Positions 10,405-21,401 of a stretch of DNA of 64,000 nucleotides are shown in pieces (within the stretch, counting starts at the first letter, position 1; the number at the start of each line of letters is the position of its first letter). The stretch is taken from NCBI GenBank assembly GCA_049999725.1, contig JBNGIS010023355.1, positions 108,775-172,774 of the forward strand, read 5' to 3'. The position numbers and the translations under genes are program-made. This stretch comes from Haplomitrium mnioides (Eukaryota > Marchantiophyta > Haplomitriopsida > Calobryales). The notes beneath the pieces were generated by a model. That model did no database searches. It had not been told where the DNA came from and worked only from the letters and a program-made list of their open reading frames with translations.

Positions 10405-11125
10405 AAATAGTTTGGTACTAAAAAGTGTGATCAACTCTCACCAAAACTTCCTCGTGAATTGTATATCTCTATCAAATAAAATTACACATTTGGCATTCAC
10501 TGGTATTGGAAGACTGTATCAAAGTAAATCTTTGCCAATTGTGGAGCATCTACCGTATCCACTATTAGTGCTAGATGAATATGTTTACTTAGCTTATCCA
10601 CAAACACCACAATGGCTGGAAACCTATGATGCATAAATGAAATCCAAGTGATAAAATCTAAACTTATATATTCCCATCGAGTAGTAGGAATTGGTAGTGG
10701 TTGAAGAAGGCCAGCTGGTTTTTGATTTGAAGCCTTGTTTTGTTGACAACCTTCACAAGAACAAACAAAGCCATGAACATCTCGAGCTAGGTTTGGCTAC
10801 CACAAAGTGCAATGAAGCAACTTTATAGTCTTGTCAACCCCAAGATGCCTTAATATTAAAATTTCATATGCTTCCTGTAAATAGACCATTCGAACCGCAT
10901 CATCTTATGGAATGTATATTTGATGAACTTGATAAAGAATACTATCCCGAATGGAAAAATTTATGATATTCATTATTTTTTACTAGTAAACATGCTCTAA
11001 CAATTTTTAAAAAGGCATTTCCATGTAACTTTTGTTGAAAGTTGTCACTGATTGCTTCATTAAGATGCAATGTACTAACATTTGCAACCTCCAATGTATT
11101 TAATTGATGATCCAATCTTCATGAA
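10405..11125 (-). pseudogene. G2b fragment: integrase to RNase H end, inverted
   Basis: Read on the minus strand, 10405-10640 is the integrase catalytic region (compare 35640-35830) and 10680-11000 the zinc-binding region. 11050-11125 is the RNase H end corresponding to 44320-44400 of a plus copy. Its first ~140 bp form an inverted repeat with 10250-10390. Orientation flips back to plus at about 11126. Confidence 0.75.
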
Positions 11126-11239
11126 GCCTTGCACTAGGATAGAAATAACAATGAGAGATCTCTCTCAACTAGAAAAAGCAATGCACTTGGCTAAATGATA
11201 TGACTCACTACTTGCCACCACATAAGTTAGATCATATCA
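11126..11239 (+). pseudogene. G2e gag fragment left of the copia insertion
   Basis: KPCTRIEITMRDLSQLEKAMHLAK corresponds to GLKPRTKIELTMRELSQQEEA of the other G2 gags. The reading resumes at 18348 after the copia element, with TKCLCATKKSFMYKD matching PNVCMPTNEVLLME at about 8590-8640. Confidence 0.75.
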
Positions 11240-11244
11240 TCAAC
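11240..11244. other. Target-site duplication TCAAC, left
   Basis: TCAAC immediately before the left copia LTR; the partner TCAAC is at 18343-18347. Confidence 0.85.
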
Positions 11245-11352
11245 TATTATCACATGAGCGTCGGACACATACACACGAGAGTCTCCAGACGAATGAATGG
11301 ATTGAGTGATCTGCAACCTACTTATATAAGGTATATATATGTCCTTATAACA
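11245..11352 (-). repeat. copia 3' LTR (108 bp)
   Basis: TATTATCAC..CCTTATAACA. It shares 'ACACACG.GAGTCTCCAGACGAATGAATGGATT' with the other LTR and ends in the same TTATAACA. The terminal TG has mutated to TA. Confidence 0.85.
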
Positions 11353-11359
11353 CTCCTCC

Positions 11360-12960
11360 TTGGCTGATTATTGGTCTAGTAATCAGCCATTCTAGAACTA
11401 TTTCCTGTGTAAGTCTTATTTGAAATCCTATTTATGTGTGATCTCATTACAACCCTCCGGCTTTCTTCCAAGTGAAAGAGTACCACCACATATTTTATAG
11501 GTATGAACATAATATAGTGTGTGGAGTGTGTGTGTAAATAATAAATTGTCAATATCAAAATGTTTCTTTGATAGTAAAGCTCATATGTGGTGTTGTTGCG
11601 CGGTGTCGTTGCATCCTTTGTACTTATCATAGAGATTTGTCTGAAAAATGATGTCAGCTTCAAGTGTTGAAAAATGATGTCAGCTTCAAATGTAACATGC
11701 TCCTATTATGATGACATGTGTGACATTTCAGACAAGTTAGATAGTTTCAAAAACAAATGATTGAATTTGCAAGCTTTGATCTTCATAGCTAAAAGGTCAG
11801 AAAAATAGTATGATCAATTTTATTTGTTCTTTTGGTATAGTTCAGATAATCTTCTTAAACCAAGCCCTTGAGTATGTGCTGTATGTAGAGCAGATGGAAG
11901 GGGTTTGGTGAAGATATTTGCTCTATTATCATTGCTTGCTATCCATTGAACATTTATTTTGTCACTGTGTTGCTCAATGGTGTAAAAGAATTTAGGGGCA
12001 ATGTGCTTAATTCTGTTGCCATTGATTAATCTTTAAGCAATCTAGTCAATGCATAGTAATTATGCTAGTATATTATTGTAGAGAATTGAAATAGAGGTTG
12101 GCTTGTATTGATGTTGATATGATCAATGAGTTGTTGAAACCAAATGCATTCCCTACTAGCATCATAAAGTGCTATGATTTCTACATAGTTAGTTGAGGTA
12201 GTTTTAATGGTCTGTTTAGTGCTTTTCCATTAGATAGCAGTGCTTTATTTAAGGAAGACGTATCTTGTTTGAGACCTTGCATCATCAAGATTGGATAAAT
12301 ATCTAGCATCGGCATAACCGATAATTTCATTTGGTGCATTTTTAGGGAAGAAGAGTCCCATATCTTTTGTACCTTTCAAATATCTGAAAATGTGTTTGAG
12401 TTCATTCCAGTGGCGAATGGTAGGCTAGGAGTTGTGTCTTGTTAGCATGTTTACTGCAAAAGAAATGTCAAGTCTACTTTGATTTGCAAGGTATACGAGA
12501 GCTCTAATTGTCCACAGGTCTAGTTTTTCTGATCCCAGAGTTTGTTCATGTTCATTTCTTTTTCCAAACATATCTTTGGTTGGGTTTGAAGATCTCATTT
12601 CCATGGGAGTGCTTGTCGGATGAGCATGATCTATATTGAATTGTTTGAGGATCTTGGCCGTGTATGTGGATTGGTGGATTAGAATTCCATTAGATAGATG
12701 CTCAAATTGAATACTAAGACATAGATCTGGTTCTCCGATGTCTCACATTTCAAATATGTCTTTCAATTTGGCAATTGTGTTGTCTGTTAGTATTTTTATA
12801 CCAAAAATATTTATGTTGTCTACATAAAGTGCAATTACTACGTATTTAGAGTCATAATATTTCATGAATATGCATGGAGCAATGGCATCATTTGTAAAAT
12901 TCAGTGCCATCATTTCTGATTTGAATCTCTGGTACCAATTTCTGCCACTCTATTTGAGTC
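11360..12960 (-). pseudogene. copia RT C-terminal part and RNase H remnant
   Basis: Minus-strand reading from about 12960 downward gives SGRNWYQRFKSEMMALNF, then YVVIALYVDNINIFG. That is the Ty1/copia YVDD box with D replaced by N. After it come GILIHQSTYTAKILKQFNID, HPTSTPMEMRS, LVYLANQSRLDISFAVNMLTR, WNELKHIFRYLKGTKDMGL, GYADARYLSNLDDARSQTRYVF and STNYVEIIALYDASRECIW. It ends near NVQWIASNDNRANIFTKPLPSALHT at about 11880-11960. Several stops and the changed YVDD make it inactive. Confidence 0.88.
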
Positions 12961-13870
12961 CATATATCGATCTCAAGACTTGAACTACCATTTTTATTCT
13001 TGATTGATCGATTGGTGATCGAGATGCATTAATAGAATGCTTTGCCAACTTCACATTTTTATATGGTATACTTTGATGATGGGAGACCAAAGACCACTAC
13101 GGTGTTGCTCATGCAGCTTGTATGTATGTGGGACTAAAGGTCCTCTGAAATGCTATGTGCTCAGTGAATTTATTGGCTGGACTAAAGGTCCTTGAATGGC
13201 ATTGTGCAACTTCTTTTCCATCATTTGGCATTGTCTTTTCGACATGAGGACTATAGGTCCTTTCTTTTGTTGGCCATAGAGAACAGAAGGTCCTTTTCCT
13301 AGATTGAAGTCTTTATGGACAAAAACTTCATTTTTATTCATTGTGTCTATGTAGACTAAAGGTCCATTTTCATAGTGCATATCATGAAGGACAGAGGACC
13401 CAACCTCAGAGTTTAGGCCGTGAGAGACAAAAAGGTCCCATATCAGTATTTGAGTCATTTGGGACTAAACGTCCGTTTGTACTGTGGCTGTTCTCCCTCT
13501 GAATATGAAATGTCATTCTTGATATGAGTTTAAAAGGTGCTTTCATAAAAATCTAGGTGTCCAAAATGCAATATAAGTAGGTAGTGATGACGTTCTTGAT
13601 GCGCATAGTGAGATGGCGTTGGATAGTGAATGCTATCATATATCTCTATGTTATAGTGTCCATAAAAGGTGAGTATGTGAGGTCATAATCACGTCTAAGG
13701 ATTTGAGTATATCACTTGGCCACTAGTCTTGCTTTGTATTATGTGACATTGCCTTTGGCATTGTGTTTTTGGACAAAAATAAATCTGTAATATGTTAAGT
13801 GCATGTCAAGAAGTGCTGGCACTACAGATCTAAATATTTGTCATTGTATGAGAGAGTCAAGTTCCAAATT
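12961..13870 (-). pseudogene. copia RT N-terminal part with internal repeat tract
   Basis: The start of the RT region reads RFIFVQKHNAKGNVTQYKARLVAKWYTQ on the minus strand (about 13700-13790), the usual 'YKARLVAKGFTQ' block. Between this and the catalytic core the sequence contains a degenerate 36-bp repeat array (13131-13474) that stays in frame. Its 101-residue open stretch at 13153-13458 has recurring GP-x-V cores. Confidence 0.75.
13131..13474 (-). repeat. Degenerate 36-bp repeat, core GGACTAAAGGTCC, about eight copies
   Basis: Copies of the core begin at 13131, 13179, 13248, 13281, 13353, 13389, 13425 and 13462. Spacings are 48, 69, 33, 72, 36, 36 and 37 bp, mostly 36 or about twice that. 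On the minus strand the cores encode GP(L/S/I)V within 12-residue units. Each core can pair GGAC with GTCC around a 5-nt loop. Confidence 0.7.
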
Positions 13871-14449
13871 TATGGTTGTCTCCCATTGGAGCCAATTGGT
13901 TCTTGATTGTGCTTCTTGTATAGATAAAGGGTGTAGTATATCATTGTCTATTGATTGTGATACAGAGAATGCGAATAGATTATCCATAAGGGTCTAGGCT
14001 TTGTCCCATATATGATCGGTATAGGGATAGTCAATTCCTATTTCATCGTTGTTGGCCACAGCGTGTAACAATGTCAGAGATTTTGGTTTATTCTTTGAGC
14101 CTTTAAGTCTGCCATGTTTTGCTTTTGGTTGTATTTCGGTGGTACGGACGTTGACTTTTTGGAGTCAAGCCGGCGCGTTGGCTATGTCAACGTGTGATTT
14201 GGTGACGTTGGCTGCATTGTTAAATACGTCAGGCATTTTGATCAATGTTTGTTGTAAATAAAGAAGTCGTTTGACTTTGGTTTCGGATTGTCCATTTTGT
14301 TGATCAAAGTCAAATGGCAAGTGTTGGTGTTAGATTAAGTTGTCTTCAAGTTTGGGTTGTACAGTTTTATCCTCTTGTACAAATGTGGAAAAGGTTATTC
14401 AAAGAATTGACAGTCTACAAAGACTTAAACACATCAGAGGTTGAAGGTT

Positions 14450-15367
14450 CAAGATATCAAATGATAGAAGAAGATTCAAAACCTATATACATGCCTTTTT
14501 GGCGTTGGGGTCACCTTTTTATTTGATGTGGTCCTAAGATTGGGACAAGGACTAGACAGCCAAAGGTGCGAAGATATCTACGGGAACTCCAACTGCAAGT
14601 TGGTATGGGGACTTCTGATTAAATGCATATGGTCTATAGTGCACTAAGGATGTTGCATGCATGACTGCATATCCCAAAGCTATGGTGGGGAGGTTGGAGT
14701 TCAAAAGTAATAGTCTTGCTATTAGTTGTATTCTCTTGATAGCAGATTCTGCAATGTCATTTTGAAAGTGTACATGCAAAACTTAATATTGAATGTCTAT
14801 GCTGATATATATGCAAAAGTCATCAAATGTTTGAGAAGAGAATTCTCCAGCATTGTCTACTCTCAGATTTCTGATTGTGTAATCAGGAAACTATGTCAAG
14901 AGTTTTAATATTTGAGATAGAAGTTTCAGGAAAACCATGTTTTTGGTTGTGAGTAGGGATATCTATGACCATTTGGATAATGCATCAATGGTGACTAGGA
15001 AGTATCAGAACGGTCTCGAAGGTAGATTGATAGGTCCACATACATCAGTGTGGATTCTCTCGAGGAATCAAGGAATCGTGATCGATGTTTTGTCGTTAAA
15101 GGGTGCGATTTTCAGTTTGCCCTATGCGCATGCTAGCCATGGGGTATTCAATGGCAGGGGATGCACATTCTGTGGCATGCCTTTGCTATTATTTTTGATG
15201 CGGTGAAACATGTCTCGGGCAGGATGCCTCAAGCAGTTGTGCCATGTGAGGGATGCAGAGATTGGTGTCATAGAGACATGATATGAGCAGATTTTGGTAG
15301 TGTTCAATCCAAGTGGAGATAACGGGAATGATTCTTGTATGACAAAGACTATTGTTGTTGGACTCAA
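14450..15367 (-). pseudogene. copia GAG-pre-integrase and integrase remnant
   Basis: Minus-strand 15122-15367 reads ASLTWHNCLRHPARDMFHRIKNNSKGMP, the plant copia pre-integrase segment with the zinc-binding H-x-RH-P pattern. The catalytic domain follows in broken frames. 14552-14779 reads MHVHFQNDIAESAIKRIQLIARLLLLNSNLP.. then HATSLVHYRPYAFNQKSPYQLAVG, the conserved NG-x-AE-x2-IK block of copia integrases with the catalytic glutamate present. Frameshifts around 14800-15100 disrupt the DDE core. Confidence 0.88.
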
Positions 15368-15369
15368 GA

Positions 15370-15912
15370 TATGGAGAACTTTAGTATTATGAAAAAATTT
15401 GATTTGAATGTGGAAACCATTTTGTCATATATCTTGGAAGCTGATGAGGTTTCTGGTTGCTGCAGGTGCATAAATGACGGATTGAATATACAGTTTGTTG
15501 TTGTTTGGAAAGAGTATAGTGACTGGACCATGCCCTTCTTCAATTTGATTGTGGCTGGTGATCGTGGTCATGGGCCTGAAAGACGTTTAATCAATGAGAA
15601 GCAATGTCAGTCTTGCAGTATAATGTGTGAAGATCTGCTATCTACAATGCATGTTATCTTGGATTTGTTGTCTTGGTTTGACATAGAGGGATGAGTCATG
15701 TGACTCTCAGGATGTAGATTGTACAATGGATATTCATTCATATCTGTTAATTCCAATAAGTTATCGTGTACTTCATTATTGTAAGGTTTAATGCTCTGTT
15801 GCTGTAGGCGCGCTAGATGCGCGGGTACTTTGCAAGTAGGCTGGTGTGGCCACAGCTGCCATAGCGATTGCAAGATGTCTGTGGTTGGCGCAGATAAGAA
15901 TGAGTCCGTCAA
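15370..15912 (-). pseudogene. copia protease remnant and Gag C-terminus
   Basis: Minus-strand reading near 15610-15660 gives KITCIVDSRSSHIILQD, the copia protease site (normally C-I-V-D-S-G-x-T-H-x-I) with glycine replaced by arginine. Just upstream, TCKVPAHLARLQQQSIK is the end of a Gag zinc-knuckle region; the knuckle is degraded. Confidence 0.8.
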
Positions 15913-16725
15913 CCTCTATTGGGTTACTTGCCTCCTTTGTTGGTCCATGTGTGCTGTTGGGTGCTGTCGATGTGTGACGTTCGGTATGTCAATCCATGTT
16001 GTTGGGGGTTGGAGGTCGACTAGTGTTTGGGCAGGTGGTGCTCCCTCTAAATCTGGAGTGTCTCCTTCCTTTGCATATGGAAAGATTTATATTTCTAGAG
16101 CGGAGATATTGTCCAGTCCCTGTAAAGTGTGATTCAGGGTTTTGTGGAGGTGCGGAAGTCCATGGGGGTCGTTTCTTTGCATTTTCCACAAGGAGGAGAT
16201 GCTTTTCAGCTAGTAGCATGTATGATGTGGGTTCAGAGTATTGAGTGAATCGCATGTTTCAATATTGTGATGTTAGAATGAGATTGCTTATAGAGAAAGT
16301 CGATAGAGTCTTCTCTATTTGGTCTTTGTCGATCACGGGGTGACCATAGATTGCCAATTGTGAGACAATGTGGAACAATTCAACATTGTAGTTGACTATG
16401 GATGTATGGTCCTCAACGCGGAGATCAATCTAGTCGTGTTTGGCTGCAAGAAGCAATGTGCTTGTGAGGTGGTCAAATCTTAGTCTCAGTTCTTCCCATC
16501 ATAGATGGGGATTGTTGTAGTTCAGGTATTGGAGTTTAAGAGGTTCAACCAGATGGTGTCGAACAAGAATGAGGGCTCTAGCTGCATCACGAGGGCTTAT
16601 CTCTTGTCGTTTGTGTTGAGTATTTCGCAGATGCCCTTGGATGTCATGACATCTAGTGACCATGATAAATAGTTGGAGCCATCCAATCTTAGTGCATGGA
16701 ATTTCAAAGATGCTACAAACGCCAT
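15913..16725 (-). pseudogene. copia gag (UBN2-type) remnant
   Basis: The likely start is the ATG at 16725-16723 (minus), giving MAFVASLKFHALRLDGSNYLSWSLDV, the usual start of plant copia Gag. It continues DAARALILVRHHLVEPLKLQYL, LWWEELRLRFDH, EKTLSTFSISNLILTSQYCNMRFTQYSE and LLAEKHLLLVENAKKRP. Most of this remains readable, with only a few shifts, making it the best-preserved part of the element. Confidence 0.85.
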
Positions 16726-18200
16726 TTGCAGGTCTGTGGTCTGTTTTCTGATAAAACCTGTGAATGAGTAAAGTAAACCAGGATATTTGGCGAATGCAAC
16801 GGTTGGGTCAGGGTGGCGATTGTTCTGTACTTTGTACAGATTGGTGATCAATCCGAAGTTCAGTTGATCACAGACTCGTGTACTTGTTTATGTTTTCTGC
16901 TTTAAGTGGAAAAACGAAAATCTGAAATGAAAAACATGAAAGTATCGGGTGAATGTGAGTCAATTGGTATATACTACCAAAAAATAAATGAGAAATTGAT
17001 ATTTCTAATAGGTAAAGAGACTACCATGTATGAATGTGTATCTACTTCTGCTAATAGGCCTATTGTGTGTCCTCCAAGAACTTTTTCGTGTATGAGCCTA
17101 GTTCCCCTAATCGTTATTGTGCCGCTCTGCAATGCTGATTCTGGAAAATGAGAGAGGTAAGAAGTGTTGCAGGTATGGCTAGATAGTGGGTTTTGCTCGT
17201 GGAGGTAATAGGGGTCAAGGTTTCTGGATAGTGTGAGTCATCTGTAGTCTTTGTTAGAAATATTTCAAAATCAAAGAGTGTTTCTTCTGTGAAGGTTAGA
17301 TTCGTTTAGAAATGAAAGGAATCAATAAAAAAATAAGCAAGAGGTGGGTTGAGAAGATTGAACCTTTGGCGTTTTGGAGAATAAAGTAAAAGAACTTGAA
17401 GTGAGAAGATGCAGGCTCCCTTTCTGTGAGTGTCGATATAACTACGTATAGCATCATGTGTGAAAGTATCTCTCACCAAAGGTAGATGCAACTGTGTTGT
17501 TGTTCGGATAGGAGTCAAAATCACTGAGGTCTACGTTGTTGCATAGAAAGATGAGTTGAAATCGTGCACGATGAGAGTAGACAAAAATGGGTAGGTGCTT
17601 GATGTCAAAGTCACACATAGATGTCAGATAGTATTAGGAGTTCAATACCAAGTAGGTGCAGAAATACCTTGTCTCCTCCTGGTCCGTGATGATGCTTTTG
17701 TCGTGAAGGACAGGTAGGCTATCATTGAATGGCAGTAGAGAAACACAAGCAAGAAAGAGAGTAAACCAATAATGGAAAAGAGAACCTACTTGTCTCTCGC
17801 AAATGCCGCAGTCAAGAAGGAGCTATCACCCGCAATGCCGCAGTGGAGGTGAGGTCGTCGAATAGAGAAGTAGGTGTCTGCGCGACTGTCGAAGGAGCAA
17901 AGAAAGAAGAAGAAAGTTGATTGAGCCGACGGGGAGGGGAGCTAGGTCGTGAGATGCGCCCTAGTTTGTACAGAGGGCGCCTCAAATGAGAGAATGAAAA
18001 AAAAAATTTTAAAATATGCTCGTTAGATAGAGATGTAACGGTACAGCAAGAGAGGAAAAACGAGAATTTGTTCGACAAAAAACAAATGTGAGTGCGAAAA
18101 GAAAGTTGCAAGCAAATAATGCGAGAGTTTCATGAGATGTTGGTGCGGATTTGAGCGCATCCGGAAAAAAATTTCTATAGTGTCTATCGTGCTGATAACG
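16726..18200 (-). other. copia 5' leader, no recognised gene
   Basis: About 1.5 kb lies between the right LTR and the gag start. Open stretches here (for example 17812-18111) show no family signature. Next to the LTR the minus strand reads CGTTATCAGCACGATAGAC, the primer-binding position; I do not assign a tRNA to it. Confidence 0.5.
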
Positions 18201-18284
18201 TGTTATCGCATAATCACCGCACGCATACACACGGGAGTCTCCAGACGAATGAATGGATTATGTGATCTGTAACCTACTTACATT

Positions 18285-18333
<49 letters not shown>

Positions 18334-18342
18334 CTTATAACA
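18201..18342 (-). repeat. copia 5' LTR (142 bp)
   Basis: TGTTATCGCATAATCACC..TTATAACA, paired with 11245-11352. It is longer mainly because of an (AT)n run. Confidence 0.88.
18287..18330. repeat. (AT)22 microsatellite inside the LTR
   Basis: A pure 44-bp AT dinucleotide run; the partner LTR has only a short TATATATAT at about 11332. Confidence 0.95.
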
Positions 18343-18347
18343 TCAAC
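18343..18347. other. Target-site duplication TCAAC, right
   Basis: Partner of 11240-11244. Confidence 0.85.
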
Positions 18348-18970
18348 AAGTTTACTAAATGTTTGTGTGCCACCAAAAAAAGTTTTATGTATAAAGATTG
18401 ATACGCACAAAGAGTAACACTTACCAATATGGAGTGTGAATGCCTATGCCAAAATAGAAAATGCTTTAATTACAGACAACTTAGTAATATGCTTGCAAAT
18501 TTCCCACGTTGTCAAGGTCAAACTTACCTTCTTATTCAAGCATCAATTATAGAAGAGAAAAACCAAGAAAACAGCATACCTCACTAAAAATAGTTGAACA
18601 ATTTAGAAAGAGGTAGATTAGCTCTAATAGAGTTAACAGCTTGATGCAAGTTTGAAGTACTTTGTTTTTTCTAGATAGTCTCGTTGATGAGCATTTGTGT
18701 AGAACATTGGTAGACTTTCGAAGTTTTGAAAATTTCATATCATTACGTTTTGCTAAGAAAATCAAAGCAAAATCTTTGCCTATTGAGTGAAGTTTTCAGA
18801 CTATGGTCAATTGCCAAAAAAATTATATATTCCACTCATAAAAGCCATTTCTTCTATGGATTGGAAAAAATGTGAGGAATTTATAGACTTTTTTATTGTG
18901 TTAGTATAATATGACATCATTTTATGTTTGCTTTGGCTTGACGATCGATTTGCTCATGTTGATTAGGTAA
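18348..18970 (+). pseudogene. G2e gag C-terminus and protease
   Basis: Continuation of the G2 copy split by the copia element. The zinc-knuckle region is near 18430-18510, then the protease: LDSLVDEHLCRTLVDFRSFENFISLRFAKKIKAKSLP. The active site reads V-D-F-R-S instead of V-D-C/S-G-S, so the glycine is lost. Frame breaks are numerous. Confidence 0.75.
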
Positions 18971-19079
18971 AGTGACAAATTCAAGTTACTATACAAAGTA
19001 AGAAATTCTTTTTGAGGTGTTCAACATTGTTAGTGAAGAGATCTAAATTAGTTCAACATATTGCTTGAGTGGAGAAATA

Positions 19080-19795
19080 GTTGCTTGTCTTTTTTTTTTG
19101 TATCAAGCCTATCTTGGACTTGAAGAAAGAGAGAGTGAAGTGTGTACCTACTTCAATGATTGATGAAATTTCAAAGAAGTTTGGAGATGTTTTTTGAGTT
19201 GATTTTCCAAATGGGTTGCCACATGACCGATGAATGTTTTTTCGATTTAGTTGATGTTAGAAAATGCTTCTTATAATTGGTTTCTATACAAGTTGTGACT
19301 ACAAGAATTAGAAGAGCTTTGCAAAACCTTGATGTACCTTGTTCAAAAATATTTCATTCAACGTAGTACTTTACCTTGGGGAGCACCAATATTATTTGTA
19401 CCAAAGAAAAATGGTGGATTTTGTCTTTGTACAAATTACGCGGCTTGAACAATCAAACATAAAAGAACGTTTATACTTTACCATGTATTGATGATTTGTT
19501 GAATTAATTGAGTGGCAAACAATTCATTTCTAAGTTGGATCTTCAAATTGGCTATTAGCAAATTTCTATAAAGCTAAGTGATGTGCCAAAGACAACTTTT
19601 TGCACAAGGTCTGAACATTTTGAGTAAAAAAGTCTTATATTTGGTCTCACTAATGCCCCAACCATATTCATGAATCAAATGCATCAAGTTTTTGATAGGT
19701 TATTAGATAAGCAAAGGTTGTGCAATTAGAAGTTTTATTGCAAGAGGTCTAAGTGTGAATTTTGGAAGCAAGAGGTTACTTATCTACGACAGAAG
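19080..19795 (+). pseudogene. G2e reverse transcriptase remnant
   Basis: TLPWGAPILFVPKKNGGFCLC.NY (19370-19445), SGKQFISKLDLQIGY and QLVFDRLLDKQ are gypsy RT blocks in their usual order. The YxDD region is not readable: the sequence passes from 'FDRLLDK' (about 19700) directly to 'QRLCNWKFYCKRSKCEFWKQEVTYL', so about 60 bp including the catalytic box seem deleted. Confidence 0.75.
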
Positions 19796-20981
19796 GTGTT
19801 TGCAAATAGTATCAAGAAAAAGGAAGAGAAAATTAAGACTATTGCAGAGTGGCCAACACCAAAGAAGTCCAAGGGTATTAGAGTCTTCAATGGATTGACA
19901 AGCTTTACTGATAATTCATCCATTATTTTGTGCATATTAATGCACTACTTACAATTTGTTAGACAAAGAGGTCAAGTTTCAATGGACCATGAAAGAAAAA
20001 CCAAATTTCAACAACTCAAGAATGCAATCTTGTCTCACCTTATCATACAACCATATGATCAAAAGACACACTACATTATTGCTTTTGATGCTTCTAATTT
20101 TGGTATTGGAGTCATTTTAAACTAAGAGTTTGAAGATAGACTTCATCTAATTACCTTCAAATCATGATGATTAAATGCAACAGAGAGAAATAATTTTGCA
20201 AGATATTGAGAGCAATTGGCAATGGTTTATGCTACCAAAATGTGGAGACACTATCTTTTAGGAAAACTTGTATTGATGCACACCGATTGCAAGTCGTTGT
20301 TACAATCAGTTCACTTAAAAAACATAACAAGTTGTCAACATCAATTGGAGGATCAGTTACAGCTCTTTGATATCAAGTTGGAGTGCAAGTTGGAAAGGTT
20401 TCACACAATTCCATATGTATTTTCATGAAGGCCATATCATAGGTTTAATACATTGAATACAATAAATATGAGCATACTACATATTAATGAAATAGCTAGT
20501 AGAGGCTATTGGCAAAAGCTACAAAAAGATGTCTTCTCCAATCTTGTTCAAGCACGACTAGTAGTCAAAGATAGTGAGCATCATACAGTTTCTATTCAAG
20601 ATGGTATTCTCTATTGAGACCATCAAATATATGTTCCACAAGATGATGTGCTTAGAATGACTTGTTTGCAAGAAGCACATGACATTCCAATCTTATGGCA
20701 TCATATAGTAGAAAAACTATAAAGTTGCTTCAATACACTTGGTGGTGGCCAATCCTAGCTCAAGATGTTCGTGGTTTTATTTGTTCTCGCATAAGTTGTC
20801 AATGAAATAAGGTTCAAATCAAAAGCAAGTTGAACTTCTTCAGCCACTACCGATTCTTACTACTCGTTGGAAACATGCAACTTTAGATCTTATCACTTCA
20901 CTTATGTCTATGTTTGTAGCTTTATTGCAATTATAGTGTTTATAGACAAGCTTAACAAACATATTCATTTAGCACCAATAG
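19796..20981 (+). pseudogene. G2e RNase H and integrase N-terminus
   Basis: RT connection and RNase H: KIKTIAEWPTPKKSKGIRVFNGLTSFT (the usual G-F-L-G altered), then LIIQPYDQKTHYIIAFDASNFGIGVIL, EFEDRLHLI and MVYATKMWRHYLLGKLVLMHTDCKSLLQSVHLKNITSCQHQLEDQLQLFDIKLEC. The first RNase H aspartate (FDAS) and the HTD motif are kept. Integrase zinc-binding sequence follows (20600-20830), and the core begins near 20930, where a solo LTR interrupts it. Confidence 0.8.
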
Positions 20982-21401
20982 TGTAATAGTACAAACATGG
21001 GGTTGTGCCATTTATAAAAAAATAGAGAGGAGTGAAGAAACTGGTAGAGGGTAACTTTTAGGGTTGATTTAAGATAAGATTACTTGCCTTCAAAGTCACT
21101 TTTAGAGTTTTAGAGTTGAAATTAGAAGTGACTTTTTAAGTGATCAATTTAGGGTTGAAATTGGAAGTGACTTGTAAGTGAAGAAAGATGGATGACACCT
21201 TCTTTGCTTGTATTGATAGAGGGCTTCATAGCCCCATTCTTCATTTTAAAGTTCCTTTCAATTCGATTTGACTCTTTGGTTGTTTGGCTTTGGCTAGCAC
21301 TATTGGTTTTTGTTTGCTTATTGGCTATGAGTTGTACAACTCCATTGGAGTTATCTTAAAGTTGTTTCTTATTTGGAAGTTGGTTTTTGAGTTCTTTAAC
21401 A
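20982..21401 (+). repeat. Solo G2 LTR (420 bp) inside an integrase
   Basis: TGTAATAGTACAAAC..TTCTTTAACA with no internal region. The interrupted integrase reads on each side (..HLAPI / DEYNGCS..). Flanking 5-mers AATAG (20977-20981) and AACGA (21402-21406) could be an eroded target duplication. Solo LTRs come from recombination between the two LTRs of an element. Confidence 0.8.

Larger units (their letters stand above)
11245..18342 (-). mobile_element. Ty1/copia retrotransposon, complete but decayed, minus strand
   Basis: Two short LTRs (11245-11352 and 18201-18342) bound a 6.85 kb interior. The 5-bp target duplication TCAAC is at 11240-11244 and 18343-18347. On the minus strand the order is leader, gag, protease, integrase, RT, RNase H, with integrase before RT as in Ty1/copia. 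A polypurine tract (CCAAGGAGGAG on the minus strand) abuts the left LTR. The host sequence on both sides is one G2 gag, so the insertion is younger than that G2 copy. Confidence 0.9.

Noticed and set aside
13131-13474. Regularly spaced GGAC..GTCC motifs resembling a CRISPR array
   Set aside because: The spacers are not unique foreign-like sequence, the repeats are only ~13 bp and degenerate, the array lies in frame within copia pol, and this is plant nuclear DNA.
17812-18230. Minus-strand open frames of 73-99 codons in the copia leader
   Set aside because: They lie between LTR and gag, lack any domain and have no homologous counterpart in the window; read as untranslated leader.
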